The position numbers and the translations under genes are program-made. The notes beneath the pieces were generated by a model, which searched no databases, was not told the DNA's origin, and saw only the letters and a list, made by a program, of their open reading frames with translations. Shown here piece by piece: positions 43,150 to 52,549 of a DNA stretch of 64,000 bases. Origin of the DNA: Prado023 sp963700395 (GTDB taxonomy: Bacteria > Actinomycetota > Actinomycetes > S36-B12 > CAIYMF01); contig CAVOXI010000008.1 in NCBI GenBank assembly GCA_963700395.1, positions 124,001 to 188,000 on the forward strand, read 5' to 3'. Positions within the stretch are counted from its first letter, which is position 1; each line of letters starts with the position of its first letter.

Positions 43150-43836
43150 ATGGACAGGCCGAACGGGGGATCCGCACGCGTCGGCACTGCCCGGTTGGTC
43201 CGACGCCATCGCCGTCTCCTGTCAGCCGTGGCAGCCGCCGCATCGATCGCCACGCTGGGGGTGGCGCTCCAGCCACCGGAGGTGGGCACACTCGGGGTGG
43301 TGGTTGCCGCCACGGACCTTCCCGCCGGACGGGCGCTCGGCCCGGACGACCTCACCGTCGCTCAGGTGCCCTCCGGTGTGCTGCCCGCGCAGACCACCGG
43401 GGATCCGAGCGACTTCGTGGGCCGCGTGCTGGCTGCCCCGGTGGCACGTGGGGAGGCCATGGCCGCACACCGGCTCACCAACCTCCCGGCCTGGTCGGTG
43501 CCGGCCGGGACGATGCCGATGCCGGTCCGGTTCGCCGACGCGGGAGCCGCCGCACTCCTGGCCGCGGGGCAGCACGTGGACGTGGTGGCCGCATCCGGGC
43601 CGGGGCTCGACGGCGCAGTCCAGTTCACCTCAGCCGAGATGGTCGCCCAGGACGTCCTCGTCCTGGCCGTCATCACCGCGGGCTCGGGGTCGGAGGGGTT
43701 CCTCTCCGGGCCGACCAGCACCGATGAGCGCAGCCCGCTGGTGGTTCTGGCCGCCGACCGGGCCGCAGCGCTCGCGATCGCGGGGGCTCAGGCGCGCTCC
43801 AACCTGAGCTACCTGATGCACCTGGGGAACGGCTGA
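43150..43836 (+). CDS. SAF-domain protein, CpaB/RcpC-like
   Basis: This 228-residue protein starts at ATG 43150 behind GGAGGAG. A basic N-terminus and membrane segment (RHRRLLSAVAAAASIATLGVAL) precede a SAF domain (VVVAATDLPAGRALGPDDLTV to APVARGEAMAAHRLT), then the RcpC/CpaB C-terminal domain (PMPVRFADAGAAALLAAGQHVDVVA, DVLVLAVI, PLVVLAADRAAALAIAGAQ). CpaB proteins belong to Flp/Tad pilus secretion machinery, but no other tad genes are visible. Many actinobacteria carry this orphan next to fmdB and mscL, so its role may be different. Confidence 0.85.
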   Translation: MDRPNGGSARVGTARLVRRHRRLLSAVAAAASIATLGVALQPPEVGTLGVVVAATDLPAGRALGPDDLTVAQVPSGVLPAQTTGDPSDFVGRVLAAPVARGEAMAAHRLTNLPAWSVPAGTMPMPVRFADAGAAALLAAGQHVDVVAASGPGLDGAVQFTSAEMVAQDVLVLAVITAGSGSEGFLSGPTSTDERSPLVVLAADRAAALAIAGAQARSNLSYLMHLGNG

Positions 43837-43875
43837 CCGATCACGCGGGCCGGCCGGGCTGGGACTGCGCCGAGG

Positions 43876-44355
43876 TCAGGAGGGCTGGTCGCCAGCCGAG
43901 AGCCGGACGTCCGCACCGGGACCCTGCGTCGGCCTCTGCTCGTTGAGCAGGTCGCGGATCTCGGTGAGGAGCAGGACGTCAGGAGGGGTCTCGGCCTCCT
44001 TGGGGGTCATGCCGGCGAGGTTGCGCGCCTTGTTCATGGGCAGCACGAAGACGAAGTACACGACGGCCATGGTGATCACGAAGGACACCAACACGGCGAA
44101 GACGGCCCCGAAGTCGATGAAGGTCGGCGATTCGCTGGTGCACGGGGCATCACCTGACCGCAGGCAGAAGCCGAACCCAGCGGTGTCGGCGCCACCCACG
44201 GAGGCCAGCACCGGGGCGATGATGTAGTCGTTGAACGCCTTCACGACGGCCGTGAACGCCGCACCGACGACGACCGCGACCGCCAGGTCCATGACGTTGC
44301 CGCGCATGACGAATTCCTTGAAGCCTTGCAGCATGCCGCTCTTCTCGTCGGACAT
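43876..44355 (-). CDS. mscL: Large-conductance mechanosensitive channel MscL
   Basis: MscL opens under membrane tension to release solutes in osmotic downshock. The 159-residue subunit has the amphipathic start MLQGFKEFVMRGNVMDLAVAV, the first pore helix VVVGAAFTAVVKAFNDYIIAP, a periplasmic loop with two cysteines (FCLRSGDAPC), the second helix VFAVLVSFVITMAVVYFVFVLP and a cytoplasmic bundle containing LLTEIRDLL. The loop is somewhat longer than in E. coli. The start is ATG 44355. It converges with the SAF gene. Confidence 0.96.
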   Translation of the reverse strand: MSDEKSGMLQGFKEFVMRGNVMDLAVAVVVGAAFTAVVKAFNDYIIAPVLASVGGADTAGFGFCLRSGDAPCTSESPTFIDFGAVFAVLVSFVITMAVVYFVFVLPMNKARNLAGMTPKEAETPPDVLLLTEIRDLLNEQRPTQGPGADVRLSAGDQPS

Positions 44356-44480
44356 GGGTCACTCCTCTTCGGGCTTGGGGCGCGCCACGAAACATGGGTA
44401 GCACGCTGACCGGGCACACAGTAGTGGATCGGCCACTCTGCGCCGATGGCGGCACTGAGCGTCGGTCGCCGTCGCCCAGG

Positions 44481-44690
44481 TCAGGAGCCGTGGTGCGGGG
44501 GAGTCTGCGTGCGGTAGTGGGCCAGCCGATCGGACTCGGACTCGCCACGCTCGCCCCAGGACTCGGGGCGATCCTCGGATGCCCGGTCGTCCAGGGGATC
44601 GCCGAGCGACAGGCGAGGTGGGGTAACGGCCTCTGCAGGGGCCTCCGAGGCCGCCTTGTCGCCCTTGGCTTGATCTCCACCGACCGTCAC
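44481..44690 (-). CDS. Small acidic hypothetical protein coupled to the PAC2 gene
   Basis: A 69-residue frame starts at GTG 44690, overlapping the PAC2 stop by four bases (GTGA). It is rich in Asp, Glu, Ser and Pro, with a C-terminal ESESDRLAHYRTQTPPHHGS. It has no signal peptide, membrane helix or metal motif. The tight overlap with an upstream gene and the compact C-terminal motif make it more likely real than chance, but I do not recognise the family. Confidence 0.5.
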   Translation of the reverse strand: MTVGGDQAKGDKAASEAPAEAVTPPRLSLGDPLDDRASEDRPESWGERGESESDRLAHYRTQTPPHHGS

Positions 44691-45580
44691 TGGGGGTCGC
44701 CCTGGTCGAGCTGTGCGAGGAAGGCCTCGACCTGCGCCGCGATGTCCGTGTCGGTGGGCACCGAGTGGGAGCCTGCCGGGTTGGCCCGACCAGCCATCAT
44801 CGCGTCGTACTGCTCCTCAAGGGTGCTGACCGCCTCCATGTTCTCCGGGTTCGAGGCGATCTGGATGGAGATGTCGGCGTCGGACTCCTCGGCTGCCTCG
44901 CGCAGGTCCTCCAGGGGCACTGCCATCCCCGTCGCCGCGGACAGGGCCTCGAGCAGGGCGAGCGCCCCACGCGGGAACTCCGCCTGGACGAGGTAGTGCG
45001 GCACATGCGCGGCGAAGCCCATGGCGGGGCGGTCCTGCTCCCCGAGCCTGACCTCGAGCAGGGCAGCCAGGCTCCCCGGCACCTCGAGGGACCCCACCCA
45101 GGGCTGCGTCCCGACGGTGAGGGTCGGGTCGTTGGCGTGAACGGTGACGTTGATCGGTCGTGTGTGCGGAGCCGGCCAGGGGATCGCGTGCATCCCGACG
45201 ACCAGGCGGACTCCCAGGGTGTCGATGAGCCGGACGATCGAGTTGCTGACGGCACCCCACGCGGTGTCCGGCTCGGAGCCGTGCAGGACAAGGAACCGCT
45301 CCCCATGCTCGTCGACCGCCGCATCCACGACCAGCTCGGGCATGGCCACGGACTCGTAGTGGTCCGAGTCGAACACGGTCCGGGGACGGCGGCCGCGGTA
45401 GTCGAACAGGGAGTCGATCTCGAAGGTGGCCACCCGCGTGTGCTCGCAGCTCTCAAGCAGGTGCTCGATGGCAAGCCGGCTGGCGCCGCCGGCGTCCATG
45501 AACCCGGACAGCCCATGGACCAGGACCGGGGAGCCCAGCTCCGGGCGATCAGGCTCGAGCCTGTAGGTGCCCGCTGTCAC
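44687..45580 (-). CDS. PAC2-family protein (proteasome-assembly-chaperone-like)
   Basis: This 297-residue protein belongs to the PAC2 family widespread in actinobacteria. Features are LGSPVLVHGLSGFMDAGGAS, TFEIDSLFDYRGRRPR, LVLHGSEPDTAW, VVGMHAIPWPAPHTRP and AAHVPHYLVQAEFPRGALALLE, ending with a segment that contains EEQYDAMM. The eukaryotic relatives are assembly chaperones for the 20S proteasome; the bacterial role is unproved. The start is GTG 45580, with GAGGGAG upstream. No proteasome genes are in the window. Confidence 0.9.
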   Translation of the reverse strand: MTAGTYRLEPDRPELGSPVLVHGLSGFMDAGGASRLAIEHLLESCEHTRVATFEIDSLFDYRGRRPRTVFDSDHYESVAMPELVVDAAVDEHGERFLVLHGSEPDTAWGAVSNSIVRLIDTLGVRLVVGMHAIPWPAPHTRPINVTVHANDPTLTVGTQPWVGSLEVPGSLAALLEVRLGEQDRPAMGFAAHVPHYLVQAEFPRGALALLEALSAATGMAVPLEDLREAAEESDADISIQIASNPENMEAVSTLEEQYDAMMAGRANPAGSHSVPTDTDIAAQVEAFLAQLDQGDPQ

Positions 45581-45772
45581 GACTACTCCCTCACCTCGAG
45601 CCGGTGCCTCTCGCGACCGGCTGGCCGTCAGGTTCAACGAGCCTACTGCCGTTCGGATTCCCGACGCCGATTGACGCACGTGCACGCAGCCGTGCCGCGA
45701 CAGTGGGCCGGCGGCCACGTTCGTCGTCGAGCCCGGAAATCCGGGGAGGTCGCTCGGACGAGGTGTGCGGCG

Positions 45773-46579
45773 TCAGCGCGAGGCCGCCCGGCGGTACCTG
45801 GCCACCCCCAGCGGCACGAAGATGACCAGCAGGAGCAGGCACCACAGGACCGAGGCGAGGACTGGGTTCTGCAGCGGCCAGTAGTCCGGGGCCTGGTACC
45901 CCGGGGGCACGTTGCCGAAGAGCTCGCGGACCGCCGCGGCCACCGCGCTGATCGGGTTCCACGCCGCCACTGGCTGCAGCCACGTGGGCATCGTCTCCAG
46001 CGGGACGAACGCGTTGGACAGGAACGTCAGGGGGAACAGCCAGATCAGGCCGGCGGTCTGGGCCACCTCAACGCTGCGCACCGACAGGCCGATCACGGCG
46101 CCGATCCACAGGAAGGAGTACGCGAAGAGGGCGAGCAGGGCGAACGCGCCCAGCACGCTGACCGCCGAGGCGTCGGTGCGCCACCCCACGAGCAGCCCGG
46201 TCAGGGCCATGGCCGCCGTGGTGACCCCGGCGAAGGCGAGGTCAGCGAAGGTGCGCCCGGCCAGCACGGCCGATCGGGACATCGGCAGCGAGCGGAACCG
46301 GTCGAACAACCCACGCGAGAGGTCGTCGGCCATGGCGATGCAGGTCGTTGCGCACGTGAACGCCACCGTCTGCACGAAGATCCCGCCCATGAGGTAGTCG
46401 GTGTAGTCCCCGCCGCCGGGCACCTCGATGGCGCCCCCGAAGACGAAGGCGAAGAGCAGGACGAACATGATCGACTGGATGATCCCGAAGACGATCGAGT
46501 CGGGCTGACGGCGCAGGCGCGTCAGGTTGCGCCAGGTGATCGTCCGGGTGTCGGACAGGGACTGGGAGAGGTCGCTCAT
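45773..46579 (-). CDS. ABC-2 type exporter permease (DrrB-like)
   Basis: This 268-residue membrane protein has six hydrophobic segments. The N-terminal amphipathic part reads TITWRNLTRLRRQPDSIVFGI, and later come DDLSRGLFDRFRSLPMSRSAVLAGRT (the ABC-2 coupling region) and FLSNAFVPLETMPTWLQPVAAWNPISAVAAA in separate stretches, all typical of DrrB-type drug or lipid exporters. The ATG at 46579 overlaps the ATPase stop by four bases (ATGA). Together with the ATPase it should form an efflux pump; the substrate is not predictable. Confidence 0.92.
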   Translation of the reverse strand: MSDLSQSLSDTRTITWRNLTRLRRQPDSIVFGIIQSIMFVLLFAFVFGGAIEVPGGGDYTDYLMGGIFVQTVAFTCATTCIAMADDLSRGLFDRFRSLPMSRSAVLAGRTFADLAFAGVTTAAMALTGLLVGWRTDASAVSVLGAFALLALFAYSFLWIGAVIGLSVRSVEVAQTAGLIWLFPLTFLSNAFVPLETMPTWLQPVAAWNPISAVAAAVRELFGNVPPGYQAPDYWPLQNPVLASVLWCLLLLVIFVPLGVARYRRAASR

Positions 46580-47626
46580 CGCTGTGATCCCCCCGTGACG
46601 TCGGACTGCGCGGCCCCAGGGGCCGCCGCGGTCACGGATCCCCGCCGACCGCCGTCCCCAGGATCCTTTGCCTGCTCGGCCTCCGCGTGATGGCCGGTGA
46701 GCTCGAGGAAGACGTCGTCGAGGGTGGGCCGACGCACCCCGATGTCCAGGATGCGCACCCCCTTCTCGTCGAAGGCCCGCACGGCCTCGAGCAGCGCGGT
46801 CGCACCACCTGCGACCGGGGCGACCAGCTGGCGGGAGTGCTCGTCGACATCGATGGCCCCGTTGGCGAGCCCGACGAGGACCTCCCGTGCCTCGGACACC
46901 TGTCCGGCCGGCACCGTGACCGCAAGCCGCTCGCCGCCCACCTGGGCCTTGAGCTCGTCGGAGGTGCCCCGGGCGATCACCCGACCCCGGTCGACGACGG
47001 CGATGGAGTCGGCCAGCTTGTCGGCCTCGTCGAGGTACTGGGTGGTGAGCAGGACGGTCGTCCCCTGCGCGACCAGCCCCTCGATCACCTCCCAGAGTCC
47101 GATGCGGCTGCGTGGGTCCAGGCCGGTTGTCGGCTCGTCGAGGAAGATGATCGGCGGGCGGGCGACCAGGGCCCCGGCAAGGTCCAGCCGGCGGCGCATG
47201 CCCCCTGAGAAGGTCTTGGCGGGCCGGTCCGCGGCATCCACGAGGTCGAACTGCTCGAGCAGCTCCGTGGCCCGCGATCGGGACTCGGCCATCGAGAAGT
47301 GGTACAGCCGCCCGACCATCACCAGGTTCTCCCGACCGGTCAGGTACTCGTCGACGGCCGCGTACTGGCCGGACAGGCCGATCGAGCGCCGCACCCCCTG
47401 CGGGTCGGCCGCCACGTCGATGCCGTTCACGGTGGCGCGTCCGGAGTCGGGGGTGAGCAGGGTCGTCAGGATCCGCACGGCCGTGGTCTTGCCGGCTCCG
47501 TTGGGTCCGAGCAGCCCGAGCACCGATCCCGGTCGGGACCTCGAGGTCCACGCCGTCGAGGGCACGGACCTCCCCGGAGCGGCTCGGGAAGACCTTGACC
47601 AGTGCCTCAGCGGTGATGGCTGCCAT
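46576..47626 (-). CDS. ABC exporter ATPase (DrrA-like), internal frameshift
   Basis: The ATPase partner of the exporter. The 5' frame from ATG 47626 reads MAAITAEALVKVFPSRSG and ALDGVDLEVPTG. The 3' frame continues SVLGLLGPNGAGKTTAVRIL (Walker A), YHFSMAESRSRATELLEQF, the signature TFSGGMRRRLDLAGALV, IIFLDEPTTGLDPRSR (Walker B) and the DrrA-type C-terminal domain with LDDVFLELTGH. Removing one G in the GGG at 47528-47530 joins PTG to SVLG. Everything else is intact, so a sequence error is likely. It is divergent from the nuclease gene. Confidence 0.9.
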
Positions 47627-47810
47627 GCAGAGATACAACCGCAGCCCACTGACACCCGCAATCGGTTGCACCGAGTGCCTCGGCCGCCATGCGCCCTTCA
47701 CGTGCCGATATCCACAGCCTTCCCCCCGGATATCCCAAGGCGGCCGTCATCCGCTGCTACGTTCGGCTCACCGAGGTGACGACGTCCGGGGGGACACATG
47801 GATCGCAGGG

Positions 47811-49653
47811 ATGGGCCGGACCACGGCAGCGTCGCGCCGTCCGGGCGTCGGCGTGATCGTCGTGGCCGGGACGCTGGCGGCGCTGCTGATCGGGAGCCTG
47901 TCGACGGCCATCACCCCCTCGAGTGCGATCACCCCCCAGGACGAGCAGACGTGGGAGACCGGGGTCATCCGCAGCGTCGCCGATGGCGACACGGTGATCG
48001 TCGACATCCAGACCGCCGCCGATGCCGCGTTCATCGCGCCGTTCGACCCGGCGGCGCGGTCCTACTGCGCTGAGCGCCTCACAGGCGTTGGCACCATGCC
48101 CGTCGACGACAACGACCTCGATGGCTGCCGCGTCCGCCTCAGCGGCATCCAGGCTCCGGAGAAGGCCGGCGCGTCCGGGGGCTCGGCCCTCGAGCAGTGC
48201 TCGGCCGGCGCCGCCACAGCCGCGCTCGCGTCAGTCCTGCCGGCGGGCACCCCGGTCCAGCTGCGCTCCATCAACGTCCACTCGGTGGAGAGCGACTACT
48301 CCGGCGGCAGGCTGGCCCGCTCGGTGTACTACGAAGCAGCACCGGGCACCTGGGTCGATGCCGGCAGGACGGTGCTCGCCGGTGGCCATGCGATGTGGTT
48401 CCCGCACAGCGTGGGCGACCTGGAGAAGCCGGAGTACGTCCACAACCTGGAGTACCTGCGCCTCGTCAAGGATGCTGCCGCGCGCGGGGTGGGTCTCTGG
48501 TCGTCGGGGTACTGCGGCGCGTCGGGGCCCGCCGCGGTCCGGACGTGGGTCGTCTCGGACCCCATCGGCGACGACGCGAACAACGAGTACGTGGTCGTGC
48601 TCAACGAGTCCGACGCCGCGCTCGATGCCAGCGGCTGGACGGTGCGCGACTCCTCGCTGACCACCTTCACGCTGCCGCCCGGGGTGGTCATCGGCCCCCA
48701 CGACTACATCCGCGTGTTCGCCGGGGTCGGGGCGCAGGGGATCCCCACGCCCCGTGACTTCCACTTCGGCGGGCCGGCGCAGATGTTCCCCAACTGGGAC
48801 CCGGCGGCCGGCTACTTCTTCGGCGACGGGGCCTACGTCTACGACTCCCAGCCGGGGTACGCCTACGGGAACCTCCGAACGTGGTTCACCTACCCGTGCG
48901 ACCCCGAGGCCTGCGGCGACGCGCTGCTCGGCCGCGTCGTGATCGGTGCCGTCCAGTACAACCCCCCCGGAGCCGACACGGCGGCAGCGGAGTACATCGA
49001 GTTCCGCAACATCAGCGCGGCGCCGGTCGGCCTGGGTGGCTACGCCTTCGCGCGGCGGGGTGCGCAGTACCCGTTCCCGCCTGCCACCACCATCCCCGCC
49101 GGGGGCACCCTGCGCCTGTCGATGGGCGCAGGGGTCGACACCGCCGACACTGTCTTCCTGGGGCGCGCCTCCAGCCTGCTGACCAACGCAGGGGACCGCT
49201 TGGGCCTGGTCAACCTCAACCACGCCCCGGTCGACTGCCGCGCGTGGGGCTCGTTCACCTGCGCCGGCTCGCCAGTCAGCGGCCGGCTGACGACGCCCGT
49301 CACGGCGGCCGCTCCCGCGTGCCGCGCCACCCGCGGCCGTCGCGGCTCGCCCCACGAAGCGGCCGGGACCCCCCAACGCCGTTCGCGCCAGCGCCAAGGC
49401 CAAGCGCATCACCGTCCGCTGGTCGGCTCCGGTCCCCAACGGCACCGCGAAGGTGACCAAGTACCGAACCCGGATCTACTTGAGCTCGGGCAAGAAGCTG
49501 AAGTACCGCGCCACCTGCACGGCCAAGGCCCGCTCGGAGAAGTGCCGGACGAAGAAGCTCCACAAGGGCTCGACGTACGTGGTCAAGGTGCAGGCCCGCA
49601 ACAAGAAGGGCTACGGCGCGTACTCGGCACCGGTCACCATCCGGGTCAGGTGA
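47811..49653 (+). CDS. Secreted thermonuclease-like protein with two lamin-tail domains and a C-terminal FN3 domain, frameshifted near the end
   Basis: A signal-like helix (VGVIVVAGTLAALLIGSLSTA) follows ATG 47811. Residues about 45-245 form a staphylococcal-nuclease domain (GVIRSVADGDTVIVDI, CRVRLSGIQAPE, then ARSVYYEAAPG and LEYLRLVKDAAARGVGLW). Two lamin-tail (LTD) domains follow: VVSDPIGDDANNEYVVVLNE at about 245-360, and VVIGAVQYNPPGADTAAAEY at about 380-490. The frame then shifts by one base near 49318. The other frame gives a Pro/Ala linker and a fibronectin-III domain (AKAKRITVRWSAPVPNGTA ... GSTYVVKVQARNKKGYGAYS) stopping at 49653. As given, the first frame runs to 49784 with no domain. 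The protein is likely an exported nuclease; substrate and role are inference. Confidence 0.8.
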
Positions 49654-49732
49654 CGCCCGCACCCCTGGCCCACCCGAAGGACACGACACACCCCCGCAAC
49701 ATGTCCGAAACGGCCAGCCCATCGGGGCCACC

Positions 49733-49738
49733 TACACT
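49733..49738 (+). promoter_or_regulatory. -10 element of the purine permease gene, leaderless-type
   Basis: TACACT ends eight bases before the GTG start at 49747, and there is no Shine-Dalgarno sequence between them. Transcription probably begins at the start codon. The assignment is by pattern. Confidence 0.5.
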
Positions 49739-49746
49739 TGGCCCCC

Positions 49747-51270
49747 GTGAACCCCAACCCAACAGACCAGGCGGAAGTCCCTGACCTGGCACAGCAATCT
49801 TCCTCCCGTACCGACCTCTCCACCTGGGACCGCTGGTTCGAGCTGACCCGACGCGGGTCCACCCTCGGCACCGAGTTCCGCGGCGGTCTGGTCACCTTCT
49901 TCACGATGGCCTACATCGTCGTGCTGAACCCGCTGATCATCGGCACCGCCAAGGACATCAACGGGACCTACATCGGTGGCGGTGACAACCCCATCGTCTC
50001 CATCGGCCTCGTCGCCGGAGCGACCGCGCTGGTCGCCGGCATCCTGACGATCGCCATGGGTGCGATCGGGCGCTTCCCGATGGCCATCGCCGCAGGCCTG
50101 GGGCTGAACAGCTTCGTCGCCTTCACGATCGCGCCCCTGATGACCTGGCCGCAGGCGATGGGCCTGGTGGTCCTCGAGGGGCTGATCATCTTCGCCCTGG
50201 TGCTCACCGGCCTGCGCGTGAAGGTGTTCAGCATCATCCCGGAGCCGCTGAAGTACGCCATCGGCGTCGGGATCGGGCTCTTCATCGCCCTGATCGGCCT
50301 GGTGGATGCGGGCGTGGTCCGCCCCGGCGTCCCGCTGATCACCTTCGGGGTCAACGGTGCGCTGCGGGGCTGGCCGAGCGTCGTGTTCGTCGTCGGGCTG
50401 CTGCTGATGATCGTGCTGGTCACCAAGCGGGTGAAGGGCGCGATCCTGATCGGGATCCTCGCCACCGCGGCACTGGCCATCCTCCTCGAGGCGGTCATGG
50501 AGATCGGCCCGTTCAACGACGGCAACCCGGACACGCCGAACAACCCGGTCGGGTGGGCGCTGAACGTCCCGCGCTTCCCGGACACCTGGTTCAGCACGCC
50601 GGACCTGAGCATCCTCGGGCAGTTCTCGCTCTTCGGGGCGTTCAGCGCGGTCGGCATCGTGACTGCGTCGCTGTTCGTGTTCTCCCTGCTGCTCTCGGAC
50701 TTCTTCGACACGATCGGCACCGTCACGGGGCTGTCCCACGAGGCCGAGTTGACCGGCGAGGACGACAGCATCCCGCACCTCGAGGCGATCCTGCTCGTGG
50801 ACTCGGCCGCTGCCGCGGTCGGCGGCGCTGCGTCGGTGTCGAGCAACACCAGCTACATCGAGAGCGCTGCCGGCATCGGCGAGGGTGCCCGCACCGGCAT
50901 CGCGGCGATCGTCGCGGGCGTGCTGTTCCTGCTGGCGATGTTCGTCACGCCGCTGGTGTCGGTGGTCCCCTACGAGGCAGCCACCCCCGCCCTGGTGATC
51001 GTGGGCTTCCTGATGATGACCCAGATCAAGCACATCCCGTTCGACGACTACACGATCGGGATCCCCGCCTTCCTGACGATCATCCTCATGCCGTTCACGT
51101 ACTCGATCGCCAACGGCATCGGCGCGGGCATCATCACCTACACCGTCCTGCAGGTCGCGACGGGCAAGACCCGCACGATCCCCGGCCTGCTGTGGATCGT
51201 CTCGGCCGCGTTCGTGATCTACTTCGCGATCGATCCTGTGACGACCCTCATGGACTCGATCACCGGCTGA
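49747..51270 (+). CDS. NCS2/AzgA-type guanine/hypoxanthine permease
   Basis: This 507-residue transporter imports purine bases with protons. The start GTG 49747 gives MNPNPTDQAEVPDLAQQ; the TTG three codons before is not needed. The N-terminal motif FRGGLVTFFTMAYIVVLNPLI, the GRFPMAIAAGLGLNSFVAF segment and TSYIESAAGIGEGARTG (substrate-binding helix 8/10 region) are typical of the AzgA subfamily, with about 12-14 hydrophobic segments. SDFFDTIGTVTGLSHEA marks the conserved FDT motif. A strong hairpin follows the stop. It stands alone. Confidence 0.93.
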   Translation: MNPNPTDQAEVPDLAQQSSSRTDLSTWDRWFELTRRGSTLGTEFRGGLVTFFTMAYIVVLNPLIIGTAKDINGTYIGGGDNPIVSIGLVAGATALVAGILTIAMGAIGRFPMAIAAGLGLNSFVAFTIAPLMTWPQAMGLVVLEGLIIFALVLTGLRVKVFSIIPEPLKYAIGVGIGLFIALIGLVDAGVVRPGVPLITFGVNGALRGWPSVVFVVGLLLMIVLVTKRVKGAILIGILATAALAILLEAVMEIGPFNDGNPDTPNNPVGWALNVPRFPDTWFSTPDLSILGQFSLFGAFSAVGIVTASLFVFSLLLSDFFDTIGTVTGLSHEAELTGEDDSIPHLEAILLVDSAAAAVGGAASVSSNTSYIESAAGIGEGARTGIAAIVAGVLFLLAMFVTPLVSVVPYEAATPALVIVGFLMMTQIKHIPFDDYTIGIPAFLTIILMPFTYSIANGIGAGIITYTVLQVATGKTRTIPGLLWIVSAAFVIYFAIDPVTTLMDSITG

Positions 51271-51287
51271 CACCCCACACCGTCCCC

Positions 51288-51320
51288 CAGGGGCGTCCGT
51301 CCATGCGACGGACGCCCCTG
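51288..51320 (+). terminator. Hairpin terminator after the purine permease
   Basis: A perfect 14-base inverted repeat (51288-51301 and 51307-51320) with a 5-base loop lies 18 bases after the permease stop and 30 bases before the acetyltransferase start. Confidence 0.8.
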
Positions 51321-51349
51321 CTCATGTCCCGGGCTGGGAGGATCCGGTC

Positions 51350-51955
51350 ATGATCCGGATCGCCACGCCCGCCGACGCCCCCGAGCTCCACCGGATCTGC
51401 CTGCTCACCGGCGACGCGGGCGGTGACGCCAGCGCGCTGCACTGCGACCCGGACCTGCTCGGAGAGGTCTACGTCGGCCCGTACCTGCACGTGGCACCCG
51501 CGGTGGCAGCCGTGGCCATGGATGAGCTCGGGGTCGTCCTGGGCTACGTCCTCGGCACGCCGGACACCTCAGCGTTCGACGCCATGTGCGAGGCCGCGTG
51601 GTGGCCGGCGCTGCGAGCCCGGTACCCCCTGGACCCGGTCGCCGGTCATCCGCGGACGCCCGCCGACCAGTCCCTGGTGGAGCTCATCCACCACCCGCCG
51701 ATCCCCGACCCCGAGCTGGTGGCGGGCTTCAGCGCCCACCTGCATGTCGACCTGCTCCCCCAGGCCCAGGGGCGGGGGCTCGGGCGGGCCCTCATCGACT
51801 GGGTGCTCGACGCGCTGGCCGCCCAGGGTGCCCGCGGCGTGCACCTGGGCGTGGACCCCCGCAACCGGTCTGCCATCAGCTTCTACGAGCACCTCGGGTT
51901 CACCCGATGGGGGTCGGACCCCGACGATGTGGTGCTGGTGCGCCGCCTGCCGTGA
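51350..51955 (+). CDS. GNAT-family acetyltransferase
   Basis: This is a 201-residue GNAT protein. The N-terminus MIRIATPADAPELHRICLLTG leads to a long insertion (CEAAWWPALRARYPLD) and the acetyl-CoA-binding core HLHVDLLPQAQGRGLGRALIDWVLDAL, followed by GVHLGVDPRNRSAISFYEHLGF. The order and the long middle segment resemble the GNATs found fused to or near O-GlcNAcase-type enzymes, but no such enzyme is present. The substrate is unknown. The start is ATG 51350. It follows the permease terminator, so it has its own promoter. Confidence 0.88.
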   Translation: MIRIATPADAPELHRICLLTGDAGGDASALHCDPDLLGEVYVGPYLHVAPAVAAVAMDELGVVLGYVLGTPDTSAFDAMCEAAWWPALRARYPLDPVAGHPRTPADQSLVELIHHPPIPDPELVAGFSAHLHVDLLPQAQGRGLGRALIDWVLDALAAQGARGVHLGVDPRNRSAISFYEHLGFTRWGSDPDDVVLVRRLP

Positions 51956-52049
51956 GGCGCCCGGCCCGCGAGGCGCCCCGCCCGGGGGCGCCCTGCCGAC
52001 GTTCGAGCATCGGGTCGCGCCGTGGAACGAGCCGGCGCACAATCGTGGT

Positions 52050-52376
52050 GTGGGCAGCTGGGGCTCGTACTCGTTCCTCTTCGGGCCGTTGCTCGCCCTC
52101 GCGGCGTTGGGAGGGCTCGCCCTGGTGGCCCGATGGGCCAGCCAGAGCGGGACGTCCCTGATCGAGGCGCCGCCGCGACAGGGGGCCGCCGAGGAGTACG
52201 GACTCATGATCCCCGTGGCCAGCCCGGCCAGCGCCCGGGCCTCGCATCATGTGGCGGGCCGGCTCACCGCTGCGGGCGTCCGGTGCCGCGAGGTCGACAC
52301 GATCGAGGGCCTGCGGGTCATGGTGTGGGCCGAGGATGTGGTGCAGGCGCGAGCCGTCCTGGACTCGCCACGCTGA
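52050..52376 (+). CDS. Single-pass membrane protein of unknown function
   Basis: This 108-residue protein starts at GTG 52050 (MGSWGSYSFLFGPLLALAALGGLALVARWA), giving one N-terminal membrane helix. The cytoplasmic part contains PVASPASARASHHVAGRLTAAGVRCREVDTIEG in separate segments and ends VMVWAEDVVQARAVLDSPR, which resembles the small DUF2007-like domain that begins with a helix over an alpha/beta fold. CACAAT lies six bases before the start and no ribosome site is present, which fits a leaderless transcript. Confidence 0.7.
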   Translation: MGSWGSYSFLFGPLLALAALGGLALVARWASQSGTSLIEAPPRQGAAEEYGLMIPVASPASARASHHVAGRLTAAGVRCREVDTIEGLRVMVWAEDVVQARAVLDSPR

Positions 52377-52549
52377 CGGTCGGGCAGTCCCGGTGAGACC
52401 TCCATGCGAGGCCGACCGCGCTCCCAGCCTCGGCTGTCGGCGCCCGCTCGACCGATCGGCACTGGCCATGTGGCACCGCCTCCGGAGGAAGTCCGCGACA
52501 CGGGCGGGCGCTGGGGTCCTCCGACCTGCACGTCCGGTACAACCAACAT

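Noticed and set aside
43150..43836. A Flp/Tad pilus locus
   Set aside because: Only the CpaB-like gene is present; no ATPase, TadB/C or pilin genes are near, and the orphan is common next to fmdB and mscL.
44687..45580. A proteasome/pupylation locus
   Set aside because: PAC2 proteins are widespread in actinobacteria away from proteasome genes, and no prc, pup or mpa genes are in the window.
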